From Acetivibrio alkalicellulosi (GTDB lineage Bacteria; Bacillota; Clostridia; Acetivibrionales; Acetivibrionaceae), in the NCBI GenBank assembly GCA_008125075.1, contig VLTH01000002.1, positions 1,843,451 through 1,907,450 on the forward strand: a DNA stretch of 64,000 bases, written 5' to 3'. The notes beneath the pieces are model-generated. The model searched no databases. It was given only the letters and a program-made list of their open reading frames with translations, and was not told where the DNA came from. Below are positions 36,633 through 46,700 of this stretch, piece after piece. Within the stretch, counting starts at the first letter, position 1. Every line of letters starts with the position of its first letter. The translations under genes and the position numbers were made by a program.

Positions 36633-38428
36633 CAGCCATTCACCTTCTTTTCTCTCAATCCATTTTCCTCAAGAAACTTTAGAAACTCTTCCCGGTCTTC
36701 TTTGACCATTCTCTTTAGCATTTCTCTTACATTGTTTTCACTTATTGGATTTTTGACAGTATATTCATCCTTTTCACTGTCATATTCTATAATATTTTTT
36801 GAATTAAATAGCTTCCTTTCAGTAGTTTTTTGAAAATACTGATACATTGTATTCATAAAATGTCCTATTTTTTTTGTAGTACTCTGATCTTTTAAAAAGT
36901 CCTCACTATATTCTTGAGTTTCTATAGGTATACACTCGGTTATTCTTTCTATATACCTTTTCCCATGTTCATTTTCTAAATGTATATCAAAATTAATTAC
37001 TTCTATTACCTGCTCTTCTGCAATTGATTCGTTATTAAATAACCCTGTTGATAGGAGAGAATTTCTAAGGGACTTAATAAGCATTTTAAATGTCTTTGCA
37101 TGATGGCTAAAAACTGTAAATAATGAAGCCACCTGACCGCTTTGAATCATCCAGCTTGCCACTTGGTGGCTTGCAACTTCTCCAATTATGTTAACAGATC
37201 CATCTGTTTTTTTAGCAACATCTAATGCAGCTTGTCCTGATACTGTATCTGTTTCCCTCATAGTAATAACATTTCTCATGGGAAATCTATTTCTTATATG
37301 AAGCTCAAAAGCAAGCTCTAAGACTCTCAAGTTTAAAAAACTATAAATGTACTCAATCATTGCAAGAATAAGAGTGGTTTTACCTGTTCCCTGACTTCCT
37401 GTTACAGCTGTAGTTCTACATCCCTTCATAAGGTAAGTTAAAAACTTTATAGTAATATCAGAACCTTTTCCATTTATTAAACCCTTTAATGTTTTGTCAG
37501 GTGTCTCAAATTTTCTAACAAAAAATGACCATGATTCACAAAAAGGAGGTCTTAATACAACAATTCGACTTCCATCTTCTAGTTCATTAACTATATAACC
37601 TTTTGATTTTGAGAGATTCCCTGGATTATCGTAGGAATAAATCTGAGTGCATATTCTCTTTAACTCTGCTTCACTTCTAAATGACAAAAATCTTAAGTGA
37701 ATGCTTTTTCCCATGAAAAATATCCATACAGAATCATAGGCTCTTGGTATTTTATCTGAATCCATCTGATTAATATAATCTTCCATTTCAAGAGAGTTAT
37801 CTACAGCAAAATTCTCAGGTATTCCACTTACACCACCACTGACTCCGTCAATGGCCATATATAAAATTTCATCTATGCAATTGTATCCATATTTTAACGA
37901 ATAAATCCTTTGCACAACTATTTGTAATTTATCTTCAAAGGAAAGATTTATATACTCTTCATCATATATTTTTTCTATGTCCTTTTCATCAATACAATAA
38001 TAATAATCAGACTTATTTTTCTTTGCTTCATCTAAATTGTACTTTTTTATTAAGGAATAAAGAGCCGATTTTCCTACCTGCTTTTTATAATGATATAGCA
38101 ATATATCAAATTTATCCTGAATCGAAAGGTATTTAGGATGATCAAAATAAATAATAAAGTTAATGTTGTTTTCATCTATTTTGTAAGTTAGACTAATTAA
38201 ATCTAAAATGAAGTCTTTTACAAATATTTTATCCTGTAAGTTTCCATGAGGACAATCCTGAATGGCTCTTTCAAGTCTGTTTTTTTTGTTGAGTCTTTTT
38301 TCGTATTCATCAAGGGACAGCCCTTTAGAATCCATGGCAGTTTTTATTATATCGTCAGTTGTACTCTTGACAAACTCTGATATGGCATTAATATTATATT
38401 TTTCAACATCTACAGAGCCTTTTGACAA
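36632..38428 (-). CDS. tadA: TadA/CpaF-type secretion ATPase
   Basis: The 598-residue protein is a hexameric type II/IV secretion ATPase. The C-terminal motor has Walker A (T-G-S-Q-G-T-G-K-T-T, about 343-352). A region equivalent to the Asp box reads R-E-T-D-T-V-S-G, and the Walker B/His box area is I-I-G-E-V-A-S ... F-S-H-H-A-K-T. An N-terminal domain of about 230 residues precedes it. The usual CpaF motor reads G-x-T-G-S-G-K-T, and Walker B is normally D-E rather than G-E, so the motor is somewhat divergent. It powers pilus assembly. The start is TTG, with GGGAGGG eight bases upstream. Confidence 0.88.
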   Translation of the reverse strand: MSKGSVDVEKYNINAISEFVKSTTDDIIKTAMDSKGLSLDEYEKRLNKKNRLERAIQDCPHGNLQDKIFVKDFILDLISLTYKIDENNINFIIYFDHPKYLSIQDKFDILLYHYKKQVGKSALYSLIKKYNLDEAKKNKSDYYYCIDEKDIEKIYDEEYINLSFEDKLQIVVQRIYSLKYGYNCIDEILYMAIDGVSGGVSGIPENFAVDNSLEMEDYINQMDSDKIPRAYDSVWIFFMGKSIHLRFLSFRSEAELKRICTQIYSYDNPGNLSKSKGYIVNELEDGSRIVVLRPPFCESWSFFVRKFETPDKTLKGLINGKGSDITIKFLTYLMKGCRTTAVTGSQGTGKTTLILAMIEYIYSFLNLRVLELAFELHIRNRFPMRNVITMRETDTVSGQAALDVAKKTDGSVNIIGEVASHQVASWMIQSGQVASLFTVFSHHAKTFKMLIKSLRNSLLSTGLFNNESIAEEQVIEVINFDIHLENEHGKRYIERITECIPIETQEYSEDFLKDQSTTKKIGHFMNTMYQYFQKTTERKLFNSKNIIEYDSEKDEYTVKNPISENNVREMLKRMVKEDREEFLKFLEENGLREKKVNG

Positions 38429-38455
38429 TTATACTTCCCTCCCTTTTAAACTTCT

Positions 38456-39337
38456 TTATCTTTTTTTGAATATATCCTTAATTGAGCTAAAAAGTGATAC
38501 ATACTCTATTGGTTTTTCTACATATTTTGAATCTAATTTAAGTTCCTTTAAAATATATCTGCTAAGTTCATTAAGCTCTTTTATAAAAATGAAATTTTTA
38601 TCATCCGGTCCAACATCATAATTTGACATGAAAAATTTTATCACCTCATGATTATTGTAATAATCCATAAAGTTAACATTCCTAGGAATAGAATACATCT
38701 GCTCTTTTATACTAAAGAATGCCAAAATATTTTTTTTATTATATAAAGACTCCATTTCATAATTTCCCAAAAGTATGATTTTTGTTTTATCTTTTATTGC
38801 CTCTGTTTCTTCCCTTTCAAAATATGACTTTAGTAATTCAATATTTTGGTTTAGGTTAATAACAATAATATCTGAAAGTTTTAATGCCTTTTCTGTAATT
38901 TCAAAGCTGTCTCCTGAACTTAAATCACATATAGTAACATCATATTTTTGTCTTGCACAAGTTAAAATATATTGTATAGAATTCGACATGCTTTCAAATG
39001 ATGCCAATGTCTTTTTTGACGTTCCAATTAAAATGTCAAGCCTGCCTTCTATTAGATTTTTTGTATAGTCTGAAAAATTTGCTGGAGTCAACTGTCTTGT
39101 CATAGCAAGCCTTTCTAATGCATCTATTCCTGTCTCATCAAATAATACCGACTGCAAATCTTCAATTTTCTCAAAGTATGCACTTTCCATATTGCTCATT
39201 TCATGCTGAGAATGCATTATGAGAGTTTTTATGTTATACATAACTCCCATATAAGTTGCCAGGGCAACTGCATTAGTAGTTTGTCCTGCCTGACCATGAC
39301 GAGGTCCCCAAAAGGATATTAGTATCTTATTTCTCAT
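38456..39337 (-). CDS. TadZ/CpaE-like ParA-family protein with altered Walker A
   Basis: About 293 residues. The fold opens K-I-L-I-S-F-W-G-P-R-H-G-Q-A-G-Q-T-T-N-A-V-A-L-A, the position of a deviant Walker A motif. The signature lysines are replaced by glutamine (G-Q-A-G-Q-T-T instead of K-G-G-x-G-K-T). Later strands read V-T-I-C-D-L-S-S-G-D and I-I-L-L-G-N-Y-E. TadZ/CpaE proteins place the Tad machine in the cell; loss of the lysine suggests weak or no ATP hydrolysis. A TTG at 39346 is too close to the GAGAGG site, so ATG at 39337 is preferred. Confidence 0.78.
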   Translation of the reverse strand: MRNKILISFWGPRHGQAGQTTNAVALATYMGVMYNIKTLIMHSQHEMSNMESAYFEKIEDLQSVLFDETGIDALERLAMTRQLTPANFSDYTKNLIEGRLDILIGTSKKTLASFESMSNSIQYILTCARQKYDVTICDLSSGDSFEITEKALKLSDIIVINLNQNIELLKSYFEREETEAIKDKTKIILLGNYEMESLYNKKNILAFFSIKEQMYSIPRNVNFMDYYNNHEVIKFFMSNYDVGPDDKNFIFIKELNELSRYILKELKLDSKYVEKPIEYVSLFSSIKDIFKKR

Positions 39338-39342
39338 TACAC

Positions 39343-40092
39343 TCAATTCCTCTCTTCTTCACTTAAATGCTCCATATCAACCTGATTAGTAGGAGGTGGG
39401 GAAGACTTTTCTTTACTCTTTGATTTTACATAAGTAACTGGTGAAGCTTCCTGATTTTCATCTAAGTATAGTCGGGTTTTTAAAGTTCCCTTTTCTTCTC
39501 TTATTTCTGATAATACAGCCTCATATCTTGTTCTCTCTTCATCATTTGTCTGAATTATTATAGTAGTATTATCAATTATACGTATTACTCTTTTTTTAGA
39601 GAGCACTATAAATCTATCTCCATTTTCTTTCACATATTCAATATCAATATAATCTCCTTCTTTTACAATGCCACTTACTAGACCTCCATCGATTCTGCAA
39701 TCACTTAAACGATCATCCTGATTAAACTGATCCTTTTGATCTAAGACCATAGAATAAGTTAATACTGTATTCTTTTCGATTGTAAATTTTGCTGGTTTTC
39801 CTTCAATTGATTGTATAGATGTAACTGAATTAGACGGCAAGTAGACAAGAGGTACTTCTTCCATAGTAATCATAGAACTATCAATTACTATACCCTGTTC
39901 AATCCTTTGGGCTACCACTACTACCCTATACTTTTCTTCATTATCATTTATATTCACATTATCGGTGACAAACCTTTGTTGTATTGTACTAAAAGCATCT
40001 GCTCTTTTTAGAAATATAAATGCCGTTGCCGATATACTAACAAGAGAAACTATCATTATTATAATTTTTATTTTAGACCTTCTACCATACAT
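39343..40092 (-). CDS. SAF-domain Flp/Tad pilus assembly protein (CpaB/RcpC-like)
   Basis: The 249-residue protein has one N-terminal membrane anchor (K-I-I-I-M-I-V-S-L-V-S-I-S-A-T-A-F-I-F). A SAF domain (about 50-125) follows, with Q-R-I-E-Q-G-I-V-I-D and V-L-T-Y-S-M-V. The C-terminal region continues with I-V-K-E-G-D-Y-I-D-I and a proline/lysine-rich tail. Such proteins are thought to guide or stabilise the pilus outside the membrane. The stop (39343-39345) is six bases upstream of the next gene's start, so translation is likely coupled. Confidence 0.82.
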   Translation of the reverse strand: MYGRRSKIKIIIMIVSLVSISATAFIFLKRADAFSTIQQRFVTDNVNINDNEEKYRVVVVAQRIEQGIVIDSSMITMEEVPLVYLPSNSVTSIQSIEGKPAKFTIEKNTVLTYSMVLDQKDQFNQDDRLSDCRIDGGLVSGIVKEGDYIDIEYVKENGDRFIVLSKKRVIRIIDNTTIIIQTNDEERTRYEAVLSEIREEKGTLKTRLYLDENQEASPVTYVKSKSKEKSSPPPTNQVDMEHLSEEERN

Positions 40093-40205
40093 ATAGGCAC
40101 CTCACTATATAGCTCAATTTTAAAACCTATCAACCCTTAAAATAGCTATCAAATATTTCCTTCTGTAAAATAGGTTGCTTCCACTAGGTGAATTTAAGCC
40201 TACTT

Positions 40206-40901
40206 TTACCTACTTGCAATTAATTTTTTGAATGTTTTTTTGTCGGCTTTTAATTCTTCTTTAACAATTATGTTTGCTATATCAAAAATAGCAACATTAT
40301 GGTCTACAGAAAACTTTTCTAAAGATATTTTATTATCGAGTCTATTATTTGTATCAGCCACCATGTTTTCTAGTTTAAATGGTATAGATATTCTTTTTCC
40401 ACCTGATATGCTTAAGAATTTTTCAAGGTAGTTAATTTTTATTTTAGACTTAACACACCTGTTGTAAATTATATTTAACTCAATTTTTTCTCTGTCCTTT
40501 AGCAATTTATCTAGAAATTCTTTGTTTTTATAAAGATTTATCTGATTAAAATCCTGAACTAAAAACTTATTATTTGCATTATAAATACTTTCATAATTTA
40601 TACTATCATCATCAGCTATAACTAAAACTTCATCATAATCGGGTATATAAGCTTTAATTTTTTTATAATCAATACACTCTAAAAATGGATAATTTATAGC
40701 CATATCAAATCCATTTACCTCCACCGTACCTTTACTCTGAACCAATATTCTTTTAATATTAAAATAGTAAAAAAGATTTGACTTTTTCGTAGCCTCTACA
40801 ACTAGAATTCTCTTACCCGCGTTAGCAAGAATTTTAGCAGTGCATAAAGCTATTAGAGTTTTTCCTACTCCTGAAGTTCCAAAAAAAACTGTATAACTCA
40901 C
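40206..40901 (-). CDS. P-loop ATPase of the Tad locus
   Basis: The 231-residue protein starts MSYTVFFGTSGVGKTLIALC, with an intact Walker A (G-T-S-G-V-G-K-T, about 8-15). A D-E-V-L-V-I-A-D-D-D strand follows at about 91-100. The overall size and order resemble ParA/MinD- or CooC-like ATPases, with the second half less conserved. It is the only one of three ParA-like proteins here with a complete P-loop. It starts at GTG with GGATGGG upstream. A role in placing or activating the pilus machine is inferred from position only. Confidence 0.75.
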   Translation of the reverse strand: MSYTVFFGTSGVGKTLIALCTAKILANAGKRILVVEATKKSNLFYYFNIKRILVQSKGTVEVNGFDMAINYPFLECIDYKKIKAYIPDYDEVLVIADDDSINYESIYNANNKFLVQDFNQINLYKNKEFLDKLLKDREKIELNIIYNRCVKSKIKINYLEKFLSISGGKRISIPFKLENMVADTNNRLDNKISLEKFSVDHNVAIFDIANIIVKEELKADKKTFKKLIASR

Positions 40902-41003
40902 TATTATCCCATCCTTTTCTATTCTGAAAATACTTTTGATTTAATGCACGTGCCATTTGTTTAATTCTTAAAACAGGCACATGTGCAGAGACATTCATTC
41001 ACT

Positions 41004-41318
41004 CTATTTACTTAATATAGAGCTTAAAATTGATTGAGCTTTACTTGCAGCATAATTTCCCAAAGGAGGATAAATGTCAAGTCCTATAAACCTTAGCACA
41101 AAATATACCGAAACAATACCAATAAAAATGACAAAAAATATTTTTAAAAAGATAAAATATATATCGGCAAATTTATACAATATATTACCGCTATGTTTAT
41201 TTAAATTATATTCAATTATAAAATTAGATTCTCCGGCTTTTATCCTATTGTTATCTTTAAATATTTCTTTTTCAAGTAAAATTTTTTTCATAAGTACAGG
41301 TTTGTGTTTCCTCTTAAT
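41004..41318 (-). CDS. Small Tad-locus membrane protein, possible AUU start
   Basis: About 104 residues if it starts at ATT (41318), reading I-K-R-K-H-K-P-V-L-M-K-K. One strong membrane helix (I-Y-F-I-F-L-K-I-F-F-V-I-F-I-G-I-V-S-V-Y-F-V-L-R) lies near residue 60-85, with a basic N-terminus facing inside. AGAGGTGAT sits 4 bases before the ATT, matching the spacing used by neighbouring genes (AGGTGAT-N4-ATG). A TTG at 41363 gives 119 residues but has a poor site, and an ATG at 41291 has none. I do not recognise the family. It lies between the kinase and the P-loop ATPase. Confidence 0.6.
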   Translation of the reverse strand: MKRKHKPVLMKKILLEKEIFKDNNRIKAGESNFIIEYNLNKHSGNILYKFADIYFIFLKIFFVIFIGIVSVYFVLRFIGLDIYPPLGNYAASKAQSILSSILSK

Positions 41319-41390
41319 AAAAATCACCTCTAACACAATTACAAAACTTTCACATCGAAACAATAACCTATTTATATTGAAAAAAACATA

Positions 41391-42869
41391 TTAGACGTTT
41401 TTAAGAGTTTTTATTATACGATCCTTAATAGATGTTGACCTTTGAACATTTGGGAAAAAATCATGCAGCATATCTTCAAACACACTACTACACTCTTTTG
41501 AAAGGTTAAATGGTATGGGATTAAAAGGTGCTTTATAGCAATTTAGATTTGGCATATTTGACTTTACAAATTCAAACATAGAGTCATCACTAAAAGTAAA
41601 ATAATACTTGTTTTTTGATATTTTATCCGAAGATTTAAGTATTTCTTCAAGCCCAGCAAATTCCCAGTCCTTAACACCACTAACTATAATTCTTTCATTT
41701 GATCTCATAAACTCCTCCATATTACACTTACTAAATATGCCCATATCTAATACCATGTATTTGTATTCCTCTTGAAGTATATTTGAGATATTTATCATAC
41801 CGTTAAAAGGGTAATAATCAATTCCGTCAAGTGTAAAATAATTACTAGATTTTTCTTTCACATTTTTATATGACTTTTTAATTTCGCTAAAATTTCTGCT
41901 CTTATGCATTTCTACAAGGGCAGTTTTAAAACCAGTACTTTTTAGAAATGATGCCAAAGATATAGCTGTATGTGTTGTACCTATTCTGTTTATAGCACCA
42001 GCAACTGAAACTACAACTGTTCCTAAAAAGTTATTAGGTGTACTTCTTAGATTGTTTTTGCTTGAAGCTTGTCCCTCTCCACTCAAATTTTTATATCTAA
42101 TTAAATTTATGTCTTCTAAAAGCTTTGTTACCGATTCATATCTTTCCTCTGGATTTTGCCTTGTACACTTATCTATTATTCTTTCAAATTCTTCAGATAA
42201 ATTTAAGTCAAAACATCTTATAGGCTTTATTTGATATGGTGGCTCATTTGGACCTATTCCTGTTAAAAAATGATATAGCGTGATTCCTAGACTATATATA
42301 TCAGTCCTTTCATTTGTCTGTCCAATTCCATATTGCTCGGGTGCTGCATATCCCTTTGTTCCTATATATACTGTATCAATATCTGAAGAAGTCTTAAACT
42401 CTCGTGCTATTCCAAAATCAATAAGCTTTATTCTTCCCTCTGTTGTAAGCATAATGTTTGATGGCTTCATATCCCTGTATATTATTGGATTTGGCTTAAA
42501 AGAGTGAAGATATATTAGTACTTCACATATTTGAGCAGCCCACTCTAACACTTTCTCTTCAGGAAATTTACCAAACTTTTTTATTTCTTCACTGAGAGTT
42601 GTGCCTTCAATGTAATCTACAATCATGTAGAATTTTTCTTCATCCTCAAAAATATCAAAAATTCTCGGCAATGCTGGATGATTAAGCTTCTTTAAAATAT
42701 TTGGCTCAACAAAAATATCTATCTTAGAATGTGAGTCTTTAATTATTTCCTTAATGGCCCACAATGTTCCAAGCTTCACGTTTTCAGCTAAATAAACAGT
42801 ACTCATTCCACCCTTGCCAAGGATTTTTATTGTCTTGTACTTTCCTTCAAAAAGCTCACTATTAATCAT
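41391..42869 (-). CDS. Ser/Thr protein kinase fused to a ParA/MinD-like domain
   Basis: About 492 residues in two parts. Residues about 10-265 form a Hanks-type kinase: G-K-G-G-M-S-T-V-Y, the catalytic lysine in W-A-I-K-E-I, I-I-Y-R-D-M-K-P-S-N-I-M-L (YRD in place of HRD), L-I-D-F-G-I-A and G-Y-A-A-P-E-Q-Y-G. Residues about 285-480 form a ParA/MinD-like domain beginning T-V-V-V-S-V-A-G-A-I-N-R-I-G-T-T-H-T-A, whose P-loop lacks the lysine. No membrane helix or PASTA repeat is present. It starts the Tad locus. GGTGAT lies 4 bases before the ATG at 42869; the frame to 42881 is less likely. It may phosphorylate pilus or FHA proteins. Confidence 0.85.
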   Translation of the reverse strand: MINSELFEGKYKTIKILGKGGMSTVYLAENVKLGTLWAIKEIIKDSHSKIDIFVEPNILKKLNHPALPRIFDIFEDEEKFYMIVDYIEGTTLSEEIKKFGKFPEEKVLEWAAQICEVLIYLHSFKPNPIIYRDMKPSNIMLTTEGRIKLIDFGIAREFKTSSDIDTVYIGTKGYAAPEQYGIGQTNERTDIYSLGITLYHFLTGIGPNEPPYQIKPIRCFDLNLSEEFERIIDKCTRQNPEERYESVTKLLEDINLIRYKNLSGEGQASSKNNLRSTPNNFLGTVVVSVAGAINRIGTTHTAISLASFLKSTGFKTALVEMHKSRNFSEIKKSYKNVKEKSSNYFTLDGIDYYPFNGMINISNILQEEYKYMVLDMGIFSKCNMEEFMRSNERIIVSGVKDWEFAGLEEILKSSDKISKNKYYFTFSDDSMFEFVKSNMPNLNCYKAPFNPIPFNLSKECSSVFEDMLHDFFPNVQRSTSIKDRIIKTLKNV

Positions 42870-43000
42870 TTTAATCACCATGGGTTATAATTTATAGAAA
42901 AATTTATTTTTGATATGAACATAAGAATACATAAGATGTAACGTTTATAATAATATTATACCATTATTTATAACAAATTCACAACCTATTTTTAAAATTT

Positions 43001-43115
43001 GGGTGTATTTAATAAAAGTGTTCAAAAATATTCCAGAAACTTAAGTTTAACATGCTCTATCACTTGCTCCACAATGTTTCTTCCATATATTTGAACACTA
43101 AAATTGTATGCATCC
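43001..43115. mobile_element. Internally deleted MITE-like element, about 115 bp
   Basis: GTGTTCAAA (43018-43026) and TTTGAACAC (43090-43098) are inverted. The inner arms, ATTCCAGAAACTTAAGTT and TGTTTCTTCCAT with ACTTGCTCCACAA, match the two ends of the element at 26944-27201, but the GC-rich middle is missing. The 289-bp gap 42870-43158 otherwise holds only the Tad-locus promoter region, where no clear boxes were found. Confidence 0.65.
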
Positions 43116-43158
43116 TTAAAATTTTCAAGTGTACTCGTTGATTAAACATCTAACGGTA

Positions 43159-43683
43159 TTACTTTAATATCCTTTCTTTGTCTATATTTAATTTAGCTGG
43201 TATTGTTGTACGAACAATAAATTTTGAATATCCATCATTTTCAGAATTTTCAACACCATAAATATCAATTTGATACGGAATGTATTCTTTAAAAAAGATT
43301 AACCCTTTTTCATATTCTTTAAATAATAAATTATCATAATTTATCTTAATGTTCTCATATCCAACACTATCTAACTTACTTTCTACATTAGCATAATATT
43401 CCTTTTCATCTGAATCATTATTATCCATAAAGTAAGGTGTTTTATTTGCATAAGCTTTATCTACCATTAAGTCCAAATATAATTCAGTACTATAACCATA
43501 ATTGTCTTTTGAATGCTTATATTTTATATCCCTTATTATAACATTTTCATTAAAATCTAAATCTAAATATATACCCAACTTTTTTATATCAGTTATATTA
43601 TTTTTATTGTATATCCAATAAATTATAAATATTATGGTACATATAATTACTATTCCTGAAAAAATAAGTAAACCTTTTTTCAT
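43159..43683 (-). CDS. Membrane-anchored protein, candidate immunity protein of the second RHS toxin
   Basis: The 174-residue protein has one N-terminal membrane helix (L-L-I-F-S-G-I-V-I-I-C-T-I-I-F-I-I-Y-W-I) and an extracytoplasmic domain of about 145 residues rich in D, N, Y and K. Strands include V-I-I-R-D-I-K-Y-K-H and G-Y-S-T-E-L-Y-L-D-L. I do not recognise the family. It lies 47 bp after the RHS toxin gene on the same strand, the usual position for an antidote. An outward-facing domain suggests it protects the cell surface, or catches the toxin outside (inference). Confidence 0.6.
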   Translation of the reverse strand: MKKGLLIFSGIVIICTIIFIIYWIYNKNNITDIKKLGIYLDLDFNENVIIRDIKYKHSKDNYGYSTELYLDLMVDKAYANKTPYFMDNNDSDEKEYYANVESKLDSVGYENIKINYDNLLFKEYEKGLIFFKEYIPYQIDIYGVENSENDGYSKFIVRTTIPAKLNIDKERILK

Positions 43684-43730
43684 ATAACAACCCTCCCATA
43701 ATTAGTAGTTATAAATAAACATCTAAGTTT

Positions 43731-46700
43731 TTATGGAACTTCATAAGCACTATCAATTAGGTCATTTATATTATTAAATCTATTGCCAATTGATGTTATA
43801 TCATTCTCAGTGTACACAACAAAACCCAAGCTTTCTCTACTTTCAGCCCCAATATTTTCACCCCAGGTTTTCCAACTACCATTAGCCCGAGAACTATGCT
43901 CAACTCGCCTCCTAAATATACCTCTGTTTCTTCTTACATGTAATCCATCTACTGCTACCAGTCTCCCTATATTGTTATTATTAAAAAAATGTGATGCCAT
44001 ATTATTTTGATAATCTTGATGTCCACCGTTACAGGATAGTAAAAACATAGCATCAATGTTTTTTGATTCTAAATTAGCCATTAAATTATCTCCACGACCA
44101 CGACTATCTAGTATAAGCTCTGGGTTACCATGAACATTTATAATAACTATAGAAGCATCACCCATCTCATTCCAATTTCTTGTAAAAACATCCACGTCAT
44201 CATTTTCAATATGTATAGCTATTATTTCTCTATCGTCATATCGTCTCTCTAGCAGCTTTAAATTTATTCTTGCAGCCTTAGCCTGATCATCTCCATAAAA
44301 ATAATAAATAGGATTTGTGTCTCCTGAATCTTCAGGTAATAAAGGTCCCATAAATTCACTTGAAAGAGTTCTCCCTTGACCATCTTCAATACTACATTTG
44401 TTAAATCCAGTTGGGTCAACATACTTTACAGGATTATTTGACACATATGCATACAGGTTAAGTCCATCACCCCTATATGTGTCCTCTTGAGTAAATCTAC
44501 CTAATACTGGATTATAGTATCTTGCCCTCAAGTAATACTGTTCTGATATTTTGTCATATTGTTCGCCTGAATATTTAAACCTGTTATCTACATTTTCTGT
44601 AAAAGTCAGAATATTTCCAAAGGCATCATATTCATAGGTGTTTAATATATTTCCTTTTATATCTGTTAACGCCGATACATCTCCATGTCCATTGAAGATG
44701 TATTGATATCTTTCTCCTCCTTTGTCTTCTTTTTGCAACAGACTATGCCCTCTTATATACCTGTCTTTAGCTTCAAAGTTTTGGTCAAGTTCAGACAATA
44801 ACAAGGCTCCACTATATACAAATCTTGTATACTGTCCATTTTCAACTGTTGCGTTTCTTAACCCTTCCCCGTCATAAATGTTTTCTATATATGTACCATC
44901 TGAGTTTTGTACTTTTGTTAGTCTGTCAAATCCATCATAATGGTAATTCTTTGTTTTGTCCAGTGATAATTCTTTAATAAGATTTCCATTGTTATCATAC
45001 TGGTATTCTGTTTTATAATTATTAATTGTTCTATTTAAAAGTCGATTATTTTTATCATAACTATAGCTCTCTCTTTCATCACAAAACTCCCTTAAAATCC
45101 TGTTTCCAGCATTGTCATATGTAAACTTTTCAATTTCTTGTTCCTTATATGTTGCCATCTTTAATCTATCTACTTCATCATATGTATATGATGTTTTTAT
45201 TCCGTTTTCTTCTTTGATTCTTTGATTTCCGTTGGTATCATATTTGTATGTAGAGTTAAATATTTCTTTCCCATTAGACTGTGTATTTATACCTATAATG
45301 TTTTTATCTAAATCATATTGATATTTCGTAATTAGTCCATTTTCACCTAATACTTCAGATATTGTATTATCTTTATTATAGCTGTATTGAACTATATTTT
45401 CACCCTCATCTGTAACCCTTTCAAGTCTTCCTGTTATATCATATATATATTGTGTTATTTTATTGTTTAGTTGCTCTAGTTTTGCCAATTGTCCATTTTT
45501 GTTATATGAGTAATTTAGTACTTTATGTCCATTTACAGTCTTACTTTCAAGCCTTCTAGAAGGAGTATATGTATATGAATTTACATTTTCACCTGTAATT
45601 GACTTAGCCAAACTTCCGTCTATATAATATTCATACTTTTCAAGGTCCCCTGAATCATTCCACCTTTTTGTAATGCTATTGTCTTCATTATAGCTGTAGT
45701 ATGTGTTTCTTTCCATTCTATCTGTTTTAAAAGTTATTCTTCCCTGTCTATCATACTTGTAGCTTGTTTTTTGCCCAAGTGCATCAGTTATACAATATAA
45801 GCGGTTTAGACTATTGTAGTCATAATTTGTTTCATTACCATTCCCATCAATAGATGATACAATGTTTCCTGCAAAGTCATATCCATATTTTGTTTGTACT
45901 CCGTTTGGTTCATTGATTTGTGCTATTTTTCCCCACTCATCTAGTATGTAGTTAGTTTTATTTCCATTCCCGTCAACCACTCCTGTTATGTTTCCATTTG
46001 CATCATAACAATACTCCTGACTCTTTTTACCTTCTAGCTTTGCAAGAGGAGTGGCTACATTAGTTATTCTTCCTGCAAGATCATATGCATATTCAATACT
46101 TTCAGAATCTATATATGCTTTTTTTATTAATTCTCCTGCAAAATTATACTCGTTTTTCTCAACTATATCTCCTAAGGCATTTTTAACCTCTAAAAGCCTG
46201 TTCATAAAATCATACTTGTACTCAGTGCCATCCCCATCATCCTTGTCTTTGCAGTAATTTTCAGGGCTTACAACCTTAGTTATATTTGAATTTTCATCAT
46301 AAAAAAGTCTTGTTACAGAGCCATCTTCATCTACTACCCGTATTCTTCTATTCATACAGTCATATTCATATATTCTCTCTGCACCGTTTGCCAAGGTTTC
46401 CTTTACAAGGTTGCCTGCTCTGTCATATTGAAATGATGTTTTTCTGGTCTGAATGTTTTTTAAAGGAAATATAGGTTTTTCACCCTTCACATTTACCTCT
46501 TCTTCTGATATTATTACTTGCCTTTCCACCATTCTGTTTAATTGGTCATATTTATATTCAATTAAATAGCCTTCAGGAGTTATTATTTTCTCTATATTTC
46601 CATTTGCATCGTGTACAAATGATGTTTTAGCATAAATTTTCTTCTCATTTCCATTGTTTATATTGTTTTCAATAAATAAATCTTCCCTGTCAATTTCATG

